DNA of 37,556 nt. Source: Candidatus Paceibacter sp. GTDB taxonomy: Bacteria; Patescibacteriota; Patescibacteriia; DYGC01. The DNA is taken from NCBI GenBank assembly GCA_020724925.1, contig DYGC01000004.1, positions 1-37,556 on the forward strand, written 5' to 3'. Shown in pieces: positions 17,420 to 25,334 of the stretch. Under the pieces are notes generated by a model that saw only the letters and a program-made list of their open reading frames with translations, was not told the DNA's origin and ran no database searches. Both the position numbers and the translations under genes were made by a program. Numbering within the stretch: position 1 is the stretch's first letter; each line of letters begins with the position of its first letter.

Positions 17420-17548
17420 ATTTTTTGCTTAATGATTTAAATTAAGTATATCGCACGGATTAGGTATCGTCCACCAAACCTCAACAAAATTGCCCTGCCG
17501 GTTTATTTTTGATATATTAAAATCAATAATCCATAATAATAAAACCCT

Positions 17549-17857
17549 ATGGACTTTCAAGAATTACAAAAATTATTGGTGGCCAATGCCTTAAATTATG
17601 GAGAAAAATACAATGTAAAAATTGATGAAGATTTCGCAATTTTAAAACTGTACGAAGAACTTGGCGAATTCTCGCAAGCCATGCTGATTCATCGTCGCAA
17701 GAGTCGTCCGGAAAAACACCTACCCGAAGAATTATCCAAAGAAGAAGTAGCCAAAGAATTGGCTGATGTTTTGGGAATGACAATTGTCACTGCTAATTTA
17801 TTGGGTATTGATTTGGAAAAAGCCCTTAATAAAAAATGGATTCACAAGGATTCTTAA
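17549..17857 (+). CDS. MazG-like NTP pyrophosphohydrolase domain protein
   Basis: KLYEELGEFSQAML...LSKEEVAKELADVLGMTIVTANLLGIDLEKALNKKW. Confidence 0.8.
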   Translation: MDFQELQKLLVANALNYGEKYNVKIDEDFAILKLYEELGEFSQAMLIHRRKSRPEKHLPEELSKEEVAKELADVLGMTIVTANLLGIDLEKALNKKWIHKDS

Positions 17858-17887
17858 AAATATTTGAAAAAATAATCAACAATAACT

Positions 17888-18598
17888 ATGTCCAAACCAA
17901 TCCTCATCACCCTCGCCCTGATCGTCACCATCGGGCTAGGCGCGCTCGCCACGCTCCTGCTAAGAAACGAACCGAGCGTCGGCAACGCAACGGAAACACA
18001 AACAACAACCAGCACCACAAAAATAAATGATAAAAAAGCAACGCCACCGGTGGAAAAATCTGTTTCCCTAAACGAAACACCGGTTATCAACGAAACGTCC
18101 TCAGCTGATATCAATCTTATCAATAAAACTTCTAACATGATCACCATTGAAACCAATCACGGCACGATTGTTTTTGAGACTTACAATCAAGACGCGCCCA
18201 ACACCGTTGCCAATTTCATCAAACTGGCAAGCAACGGTTTTTATGATAACCTAACTTTTCATCGAGTGATTCCCGGCTTTATGATTCAAGGTGGCGATCC
18301 GAACGGTAATGGCACCGGTGGTCCTGGCTATCAATTCGCCGATGAATTAAATCCCAATACTCCATCTTACAAAGAAGGTTATAAAAAAGGCGTGGTGGCG
18401 ATGGCCAATGCCGGTCCAAACACCAACGGCAGTCAATTTTTCATCATGACCGCTGATTATCCTCTACCGCATGATTATACCATTTTCGGAAAAGTTGTTT
18501 CCGGCCAAGACGTGGTTGACGCAATCGCCAACGTCCCAACCGGCCGCAATGATCGTCCGGTAGAACCGGTAATTATGAAAACCGTTAAAGTGGAATAA
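17888..18598 (+). CDS. Secreted or membrane-anchored cyclophilin-type peptidyl-prolyl isomerase
   Basis: NFIKLASNGFYDNLTFHRVIPGFMIQGGDPNGNGTGGPGYQF...GSQFFIMTADYPLPHDYTIFGKVVSG; N-terminal hydrophobic segment. Confidence 0.95.
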   Translation: MSKPILITLALIVTIGLGALATLLLRNEPSVGNATETQTTTSTTKINDKKATPPVEKSVSLNETPVINETSSADINLINKTSNMITIETNHGTIVFETYNQDAPNTVANFIKLASNGFYDNLTFHRVIPGFMIQGGDPNGNGTGGPGYQFADELNPNTPSYKEGYKKGVVAMANAGPNTNGSQFFIMTADYPLPHDYTIFGKVVSGQDVVDAIANVPTGRNDRPVEPVIMKTVKVE

Positions 18599-18622
18599 AA
18601 ATCTTTTCTAATAACAAAACAT

Positions 18623-19999
18623 ATGACAAAAATTCGTCTGGGAAAATTGCTCGGTTTGGCAATTTTAGTGTTTTTTATGGCTTGGGCCCAAGCCCCGGCC
18701 ACGCACTCGGAAGATTATTATGAATGCCCGGCCAACAGCCATTGGGGCGGTGACCAATGTTATTGCGACAGCGGTTATGTTTCCACCGACGGCAGCAATT
18801 GCGTTTCAGAAGCGTCAATTTGCGCGCCCTACGGCCCATCACACTTGGTGGGAACAGATTGCGTTTGCAACGACGGTTACGCGATTCTGGAAGGCAGTTC
18901 CAAATGTCAATCTTTATCAGCGGCCTGTGCCAAATATAATGCGGTTTGGAACGCGGGCATCGGCGATTGCTCCTGCCCGAGTGGCACGCACCTCAATGAG
19001 AGCACGGGAATGTGCGTGAGTGACGTGCCAAAAACCACAACGCCAACTCCGACCACAACCACAACACCAACGCCGACGACCACCACCACAAAACCTGTTG
19101 AAACTACTACCACAACGGGCGTCAGCGCCACCCCCGAACCTGCCAAAGTCACGACTGAAGAAATAAAAACCGAAGAAAGCACACCGTTTGCGGCGGTTGA
19201 TCAATTGATGGCCGATAACTATGCTAAATTGGACCAACAAACCCAAACCGTGATTGCGGAAAATCAAACTATTATTCCGCAAATCGCCGCTCAAACCTTT
19301 GAACCGACGCCGGATATTTATAATTCCAATGTTTTAAGCGCTGATATTTCTTTTAAAGAACCGATTGTGGAAAGTTTGAATACCTTACCGAAAGCCGAAC
19401 AAAACATCGCCAAGCAACAATTGGCGGTGCTGGAAACTTTCAACGATGGTAGTAATGAAGTGCAATTAACCGGACAAAGCGTCATCAAAAAAGTCCATGA
19501 AACTTTTGTGGATGAAACCTACGAAAAACAATTAAACGATTGGCGCGTGGCCGCTAGACAAGCGGAAGCCACAAAAAAATTAAAGGAAGGTGTCGATGCC
19601 AAAAAATATGATGATGATTTGGAAATGGAACAACGCTTGAAAATGCAAATCGCTTCCTTGGAAAAAATCAATGATTACAATCATCGTCGATGCTTGGAAT
19701 CCACCAAAAAATTACAATTTGATACCATGGATAAAGATTACAAAGCCTATTTTAATAACAAATCAGCTGATAATATGTTTGAAGGCGCAGAAGAAGGTAC
19801 CGCCTTTACCAAAGCGACCGCCAACGCCAATGGTGCTTCCAAACAAATTCGTGAATTGAAAGATGAATTGAAACGCAAATATCCGAGCGGCTGGAAAAAT
19901 CAATATTTGGATTTACCGAGTAAACCGAATCGTGAAAAAATTTCTCAAGAAGATGAAAATATCTTCAAGGTTTTTGAAAAATTGCGCAAACAAAAATAA
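18623..19999 (+). CDS. Secreted Cys-rich protein with Thr/Pro linker and coiled C-terminal region
   Basis: Signal peptide LGLAILVFFMAWAQAPATHS; YECPANSHWGGDQCYCDSGYVSTDGSNCV... repeats; (T/P)-rich linker KTTTPTPTTTTTPTPTTTTT. Confidence 0.7.
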   Translation: MTKIRLGKLLGLAILVFFMAWAQAPATHSEDYYECPANSHWGGDQCYCDSGYVSTDGSNCVSEASICAPYGPSHLVGTDCVCNDGYAILEGSSKCQSLSAACAKYNAVWNAGIGDCSCPSGTHLNESTGMCVSDVPKTTTPTPTTTTTPTPTTTTTKPVETTTTTGVSATPEPAKVTTEEIKTEESTPFAAVDQLMADNYAKLDQQTQTVIAENQTIIPQIAAQTFEPTPDIYNSNVLSADISFKEPIVESLNTLPKAEQNIAKQQLAVLETFNDGSNEVQLTGQSVIKKVHETFVDETYEKQLNDWRVAARQAEATKKLKEGVDAKKYDDDLEMEQRLKMQIASLEKINDYNHRRCLESTKKLQFDTMDKDYKAYFNNKSADNMFEGAEEGTAFTKATANANGASKQIRELKDELKRKYPSGWKNQYLDLPSKPNREKISQEDENIFKVFEKLRKQK

Positions 20000-20021
20000 T
20001 CATCAATAAATCAATATCAAT

Positions 20022-20810
20022 ATGGAAAAAATTTTAAATTTTTTACGTAAAATCGGGCTTTTGCGCAGTAGCGGTGGCAGCTGGAAAGGTGATGCCAAAA
20101 ACCGTCCGGTCAGCGCCGGTACCGACGAAATCTACAACGATGAAGACAAGCCAAGCAAAACTGAAAAAACATCTAAAAATAACGGCTACAAAGCCAGCTT
20201 GTCTTTAAAAATTCTGTTTAACATCAATATTATTTTGTTCGTGATTGTCTTGATTTCCTTTGTCGGCAATGACACTTACAATTTTTGGTTTTTGTTGAAT
20301 TTGATCGCCTGGGGATATTTCTTTTATTTGTTGGTAAAGGCTTTGCAAAATCGCGGTCCGAACATGAAAAATCTGATTATCGGCACGATTATTTTGAGCA
20401 TTTTCAGTTTTTTGAGCTTCTTCTCCATCCCAAGCACCACCGCCGGTCTGGACTATGAAACAAAAATGGATCCGCTCGCTTTGATTGATTTGAGTTTGGA
20501 ATTGGAAGAAAATCTCTTATTGGAAAACGTGCGCATCAGTGAAAGTGCCGGCGATATTTTGGACATTCGCGTGAAAACTCCGGACAATGTCTCCCAAGAA
20601 GCGATTATCGGGGCGACCGCTTATATTTTCAGTTATCTGGAACCATCCATTGATGAAAGTTTAAAAACCTTCCGTCTGATTATGACGGTCAATGGATTTG
20701 ATGCCACGATTATTGAATGCCAACGCGCGCAACTGGAAAATTGGATGGCGCAAAAACAAAGTGATGAAGCGTTTTTCGCCACCTTACAAATCAAAAACTT
20801 GTTGAAATAA
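20022..20810 (+). CDS. Membrane protein, unknown function
   Basis: Three hydrophobic segments around residues 60-140; good ORF with spacing. Confidence 0.65.
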   Translation: MEKILNFLRKIGLLRSSGGSWKGDAKNRPVSAGTDEIYNDEDKPSKTEKTSKNNGYKASLSLKILFNINIILFVIVLISFVGNDTYNFWFLLNLIAWGYFFYLLVKALQNRGPNMKNLIIGTIILSIFSFLSFFSIPSTTAGLDYETKMDPLALIDLSLELEENLLLENVRISESAGDILDIRVKTPDNVSQEAIIGATAYIFSYLEPSIDESLKTFRLIMTVNGFDATIIECQRAQLENWMAQKQSDEAFFATLQIKNLLK

Positions 20811-20816
20811 CTAAAA

Positions 20817-20843
20817 AATCCGCCGAAATGGCGGATTTTTTAA
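20817..20843 (+). terminator. Rho-independent terminator
   Basis: AATCCGCC-GAAAT-GGCGGATT then TTTT. Confidence 0.85.
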
Positions 20844-20849
20844 TCTAAA

Positions 20850-20909
20850 CTATTTACTCTTTTTCGGTTTTTTCTTTTCCTTTCTTTGGGAATTATTACC
20901 CTTGGCCAT
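20850..20909 (-). CDS. 19-aa Lys-rich microprotein MAKGNNSQRKEKKKPKKSK (not in the ORF track)
   Basis: Read directly on the minus strand: ATG at 20909, TAG at 20852-20850; composition resembles short MAKG...KKPKK basic proteins. Confidence 0.45.
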   Translation of the reverse strand: MAKGNNSQRKEKKKPKKSK

Positions 20910-20968
20910 AGAAATTTTTCTATGAATAATAATATATTATTAGCACAAAATTGAATTTCTCACAAATT

Positions 20969-21127
20969 TTATTTTTTGCGGCCGGTACTCAAACGCAGTC
21001 TTGGGGCACGCGCTTTGGCGGCGGCGTCAGTGCCTAAATCTTCTTTCATTTTTGGCAACTTAACGTGGCGTTTGCCGGGTGCGCAGCAAGCGGAACAGCC
21101 GCCGCAACCTGATTTTGTTGTAGTCAT
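20969..21127 (-). CDS. Small Cys-rich protein (MTTTKSGCGGCSACCAPGKRHVKLPKMKEDLG...)
   Basis: CxxCxxCC-type N-terminus; start placed at the internal Met (21127). Confidence 0.5.
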   Translation of the reverse strand: MTTTKSGCGGCSACCAPGKRHVKLPKMKEDLGTDAAAKARAPRLRLSTGRKK

Positions 21128-21240
21128 TTTATTTTTTTTATGAATAAGCTTTTCAAGTCCTAAAAACATTATAGCAAAAAATATTGACATGGTATAATTA
21201 TGATGATTAAAATTATTTCAGAAATCATAATCATACACTT

Positions 21241-21654
21241 GTGGAAACCCCAAATTTCAATCGTTTGTTGACAGAACTGAAAGAATTACAATTACTCATC
21301 GGGGAATTCGCGCTTTGCGGCAGTGCCCCCATGGCGGTGCGTGGCTTGCGAGACAGCCATGATTTGGATATTGTTGTTTCAGAAAATTTCTATCAAATAT
21401 TGAAACAAAAATATTCCGAGAAAAAATACCAAACGACACTCGGCCCCCTAAAAATAAAAGATCTGGAAATCAGTTGCACCTGGCTGAATGATCCTGATGA
21501 AGCGAAAAAAATCATTACCGAGGCGGAAATAATCAATAACTGGCCATTCGCCCCCCTAAAATACGTGATTGCCTACAAACAAATGCTCAATCGGCAAAAG
21601 GATCTGGATGATTTGAAATTGATTGAGGAATATCTTTTGCAAGAAAAATCTTGA
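21241..21654 (+). CDS. Nucleotidyltransferase-fold protein (AbiEii/MNT-like)
   Basis: FALCGSAPMAVRGLRDSHDLDIVV (GS...DxD) and RQKDLDDLKLIEEYL C-terminus; GTG start. Confidence 0.7.
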   Translation: METPNFNRLLTELKELQLLIGEFALCGSAPMAVRGLRDSHDLDIVVSENFYQILKQKYSEKKYQTTLGPLKIKDLEISCTWLNDPDEAKKIITEAEIINNWPFAPLKYVIAYKQMLNRQKDLDDLKLIEEYLLQEKS

Positions 21655-21699
21655 GTGATATAATAGAAGTGTCGGTATTAACTCATAAATAACAATTTT

Positions 21700-21900
21700 A
21701 TGGGATTATTTCTCTGGACCAACGACCGCATTAAAAACCTTACTTGGGTGGATATGGCGTTCACCAAGCTCGCGGTCATGGCTTTCATTTTAACGGCTGC
21801 CAAATTATGGCCGGCAATTCTCGGTTTGGAATGGTATTGGTATGGCATCGCCTGGATTTTATTGGCGATTCGCCCATTGTACAAGTTTTTCAAAAAATAG
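21700..21900 (+). CDS. Small membrane protein
   Basis: 66 aa with two hydrophobic segments; follows an intergenic gap with a plausible start. Confidence 0.5.
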   Translation: MGLFLWTNDRIKNLTWVDMAFTKLAVMAFILTAAKLWPAILGLEWYWYGIAWILLAIRPLYKFFKK

Positions 21901-21988
21901 AGGCTGGAATTAACCAAACACCCGAATTCACCTGGCCACTTGTCTTATTATTGCCAAAAATCAATTATTCTTTTAAAATACTAGCACT

Positions 21989-22216
21989 GGAGAGATGCCT
22001 GAGTGGTTGAAAGGGACGGTCTTGAAAACCGTTAGCTGTGTTGAACGGCTCGAGGGTTCGGGGAATCGAGCGGATGAGCGAAATGGCAAAGCTTGCTTTG
22101 ACATTTCCCCCGGCTATAATTTACCGTTATTACTAAATCACGTGCCGGGGCAGGCTAAGCGATGATTGCCCTGGCAGCCGAGCGTAGCGAGGATGACAGT
22201 ATCCCGCTCTCTCCGC
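21989..22216 (+). pseudogene. tRNA-Ser(UGA) copy interrupted in the T-loop by ~140 nt
   Basis: 21989-22060 is identical to the first 72 nt of the intact tRNA at 22258; after GGTTCG the sequence diverges for ~140 nt and resumes with ATCCCGCTCTCTCCGC. Confidence 0.85.
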
Positions 22217-22257
22217 AAAAAGTTTTTTCACAATTTGTAAAATTTCATTAAAAATCT

Positions 22258-22345
22258 GGAGAGATGCCTGAGTGGTTGAAAGGGACGGTCTTGAAAACCG
22301 TTAGCTGTGTTGAACGGCTCGAGGGTTCGAATCCCTCTCTCTCCG
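22258..22345 (+). tRNA. tRNA-Ser(UGA)
   Basis: GGAGAGA/TCTCTCC acceptor; ACGGT-CTTGAAA-ACCGT anticodon arm (TGA); GAGGG-TTCGAAT-CCCTC T-arm. Confidence 0.95.
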
Positions 22346-22380
22346 CAAACTAAACCGCCTACCGGCGGTTTTTAGTTTGT

Positions 22381-22517
22381 GGAGAGAGAGTTTTGTGAGA
22401 ACACTACAGGTTCGCAAAATCAAGCGAATGAGCGAAATGGCAAAGCTTGCTTTGACATTTCCGAAGAAACGAAGATTTTCTTTGCCACCGTAGGTGGCAA
22501 ACATCCCTCTCTCTCCG
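22381..22517 (+). repeat. tRNA-Ser-3'-end-like repeat with inserted hairpin element (copy B)
   Basis: GGAGAGA...GAGAACACTACAGGTTCG | AAATCAAGCGAATGAGCGAAATGGCAAAGCTTGCTTTGACATTTC... | ATCCCTCTCTCTCCGC. Confidence 0.7.
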
Positions 22518-22560
22518 CTAAATAAAAATGCTCGGCCTTGTGCCGAGTGTTTTTATTTGT

Positions 22561-22709
22561 TGAGATATGAGGATGATGAGAACACTCCGGGTTCGGGCAA
22601 TCAATTGAGCGAGCGAAATAAAAATTTATTTTTATTTCCGAGCGAATGCAGATTGCCCTGGCAGCCGAGCGTAGCGAGGATGACAGTATCTCGCTCTCTC
22701 CGCTAAAAC
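22561..22709 (+). repeat. tRNA-Ser-3'-end-like repeat with inserted hairpin element (copy C)
   Basis: GAGAACACTCCGGGTTCG | GGCAATC...GATTGCCCTGGCAGCCGAGCGTAGCGAGGATGACAGTAT | CTCGCTCTCTCCGCTAAAAC; the last ~50 bp is nearly identical to the insert end at 22164-22216. Confidence 0.7.
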
Positions 22710-22822
22710 ACCGTGATAATATGAAAAACTTAAAAAACAACCTATTTATTAAGGCTTTTTTTGACTTTAAGTTGGAATAAAGATAATATAAATTTATATA
22801 TATAAAATAATTAATTTTTTAT

Positions 22823-23494
22823 ATGGAAGAATTAGAAAGATTAAATCTGCTTATAAAAGGGTTTTCAGATTTAGTTAACGAACATAAAGAATTAGATGTT
22901 CACAAATATAATAAATTTAATAAACAATGTGGAGATCTTTTTAAAGATTACAATTATCTGAAAATTATAATTGAGAGAATTGAAATGGCCGATTCAAACA
23001 AAGATATAGTACAGCTTAATTTAGATTTAAAAACTTTATATATTTTTGGTAGAGTTTTTTCTGAATCTTTAATATATACTATTTCTTTATTTATTAAAAA
23101 CAATACCAAGCTTGAATGGACTAAAATAGGTCCTTTTTTATCTAGTGTGAAAAACAATTTTAATTCCGAATCCGATGAGTTTAAGAATTTTTGGAAAGAA
23201 TGTGAAAAACCTATTAAAATTTTATATGATCTTTTTAAATATCGAAATTTTGTTTTGCATGAGAAAGATAGTAATACAGAATGGACCTTTTCATGGCCCA
23301 ATAAATCCAATCTAGATAATGTTTACATATCAAATGTCCCATGGGAAGAAGATAAAGATAATAAAAAAGAAGAAAAAACCCTGAATGCTAGAAACATTAT
23401 AAATAAACTATATATTGAAAGTTATAACATTATTAATTATATAAAAAAATATATAATTAATATACTTTATAAACCCAAGAATCTATTAATTTAA
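22823..23494 (+). CDS. Hypothetical alpha-helical protein, HEPN-like motif
   Basis: AT-rich ORF; KYRNFVLHEK contains R-N-x3-H. Confidence 0.5.
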   Translation: MEELERLNLLIKGFSDLVNEHKELDVHKYNKFNKQCGDLFKDYNYLKIIIERIEMADSNKDIVQLNLDLKTLYIFGRVFSESLIYTISLFIKNNTKLEWTKIGPFLSSVKNNFNSESDEFKNFWKECEKPIKILYDLFKYRNFVLHEKDSNTEWTFSWPNKSNLDNVYISNVPWEEDKDNKKEEKTLNARNIINKLYIESYNIINYIKKYIINILYKPKNLLI

Positions 23495-23589
23495 AACAAA
23501 AAAAAATAAAAATGATTTTACTAAATTTACTAGAAATTTAGTTTCAGACTAAAGATTTTCACTAATTAAAATTTTTACATAAAATTGTT

Positions 23590-24138
23590 ATGAAATGGTT
23601 TTCAAAAAATAAAAAAAATGAGGATACAACTATTATACTTAATGGGTTTCCCGTATGGGCAACCATACATTCTATTAATCTAATCGACGAATTACAGAAA
23701 AATGACAAATTAGGATGGGCAGAACTTATTAACAATAATATAAAAAAATCAGAAATTATAGATTGTTTTCTTGGTGCTCATTTATTTTATTTAAACAATA
23801 ATGTTGCGGGGGATATTGTTAATTCATTATTTGGTAATGATGTTTTTGAAAAAATCCTATCTACCTTACCAGAAAGAGCAAAAAAAATTGCTGTTTTATC
23901 CCATACCTTACAAAAAACAAACGATAATGTTCTCATTACATCTTCATTAGAAAACTTTTATAATATAAAAATAAATCCATTTGATGCATGTGTTGCATTT
24001 GTGATTGACCAAGAAATAAATAATAGTGATGAATTTTCTAATAAAATAGGTGGCCTTTTACCGATATTAAACCGTCTTCAAATTGAACAATTAGACTGGC
24101 TTAATGAACTTGTAGAAAAATGGTCAAAATTAAAATAA
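23590..24138 (+). CDS. Hypothetical protein
   Basis: 182-aa ORF, AT-rich, same strand as the preceding ORF; no recognised motif. Confidence 0.5.
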   Translation: MKWFSKNKKNEDTTIILNGFPVWATIHSINLIDELQKNDKLGWAELINNNIKKSEIIDCFLGAHLFYLNNNVAGDIVNSLFGNDVFEKILSTLPERAKKIAVLSHTLQKTNDNVLITSSLENFYNIKINPFDACVAFVIDQEINNSDEFSNKIGGLLPILNRLQIEQLDWLNELVEKWSKLK

Positions 24139-24172
24139 AAAATATATAATTTTTAAACTAAAAAATCTTTTT

Positions 24173-24568
24173 ATGCCCACATCCGACTGGTATTCACAAA
24201 TTATTAAACCAACTTGGTCCCCGCCGGCCTGGCTTTTCGGACCGGTTTGGTCATTTCTTTACATCTTAATCGCCGCGTCGTTCGGCACAGTGTTTTATAA
24301 AACCATCACCGGCAGCCTATCTTGGCTGGTTGCTTTGCCGTTTGTGCTCAATCTTGTGTTTAATTTTGCTTTCACTCCCCTGCAATTCGGTTTAAAAAGT
24401 AATATTTTAGCCTCAATTGATATCATTTTAATTTTAGGCACACTGATTTGGGCGATTATTGCCATTTACCCACATTTGCGCTGGGTTGCCTATCTGCAAA
24501 TCCCCTATCTGCTTTGGGTTTCCTTTGCCACGATTTTGCAATTAACGATTACCTATTTGAATAAATAA
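24173..24568 (+). CDS. TspO/MBR family protein
   Basis: WYSQIIKPTWSPPAWLFGPVWSFLYILIAAS; five TM helices; LRWVAYLQIPYLLWVSFATILQ. Confidence 0.93.
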   Translation: MPTSDWYSQIIKPTWSPPAWLFGPVWSFLYILIAASFGTVFYKTITGSLSWLVALPFVLNLVFNFAFTPLQFGLKSNILASIDIILILGTLIWAIIAIYPHLRWVAYLQIPYLLWVSFATILQLTITYLNK

Positions 24569-24590
24569 GAATAATAAACCATCGAATTCT

Positions 24591-25325
24591 ATGACAAAAA
24601 AATTAAAAATTGTCATTTCCGGATCATTTAGCCGTAATTTTGAAGGAATAAAAGAAACCATTAAAGAATTCAAACAATTAGGACTTGATGTTTTATCACC
24701 AAAAGATTCCAAAGTGCTCGATACTGTTAATGATTTTGTATTTTTAGACAGTGATAAAAGCACGGATATAAAAGTACTGGAACAAGCGCATCTTGATGCC
24801 ATAACATCAGCAGATGCTCTGTATATTTACAACTCCGAAGATTATCTTGGCGACTCTTCAAAAATGGAACTGGGCTGGGCCTTGGCACTTGGCAAACCAA
24901 TTTTTTGTAAGGAAAAGCCCAAGGATTCTACCATACAATTATTTTGCGGACAAATTGCCACCCCTGAAGAGACAAAAAACATCCTTGAAAATCGCTCTCC
25001 TTTAGATTCCATAAATGAACGCTCCTCGGTGGCCGAACTTCAAAAATATATTCATGAAATGGTTATTCGTCGTGGTTTTGACGAAGAAAGTCCACGGGAT
25101 GCGATGTTAATGATGGTTGAAGAAGTCGGTGAAATGGCCAAAGCCATGCGTAAATATATTGGATTAAAAACTGATCAAGAAAAACAAGACCGGTATACAA
25201 AATTGGAACATGAATTGGCAGATGTTTTTATCTACCTTTTGGATATTGCTAATTTACTGAACGTTTCTTTATTCAAAGCACTACACGAAAAGGAAAAAGA
25301 AAACGAAACAAGAACTTGGAATTAA
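24591..25325 (+). CDS. Fusion: nucleoside 2-deoxyribosyltransferase-like domain plus MazG-type NTP pyrophosphohydrolase
   Basis: N-term KIVISGSF...DALYIYNSEDYLGDSSKMELGWALALGKPIFCKEKP; C-term MLMMVEEVGEMAKAMRKYIG...KLEHELADVFIYLLDIANLLNVSL. Confidence 0.8.
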   Translation: MTKKLKIVISGSFSRNFEGIKETIKEFKQLGLDVLSPKDSKVLDTVNDFVFLDSDKSTDIKVLEQAHLDAITSADALYIYNSEDYLGDSSKMELGWALALGKPIFCKEKPKDSTIQLFCGQIATPEETKNILENRSPLDSINERSSVAELQKYIHEMVIRRGFDEESPRDAMLMMVEEVGEMAKAMRKYIGLKTDQEKQDRYTKLEHELADVFIYLLDIANLLNVSLFKALHEKEKENETRTWN

Positions 25326-25334
25326 AAAAATTTT

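Noticed and set aside
19029-19105. Possible minisatellite (ccaacgccgaccacc-like)
   Set aside because: It encodes an ordinary Thr/Pro-rich linker; low complexity is explained by the protein.
22061-22200. Group I self-splicing intron in the tRNA
   Set aside because: About 140 nt is too short, no group I core motifs are visible, and bacterial group I tRNA introns lie in the anticodon loop.
21744-22740. ORFs 21744-22010, 22301-22504, 22420-22740, 22494-22706
   Set aside because: They run through tRNA-Ser copies or repeats, or are shifted frames of the 66-aa membrane protein.
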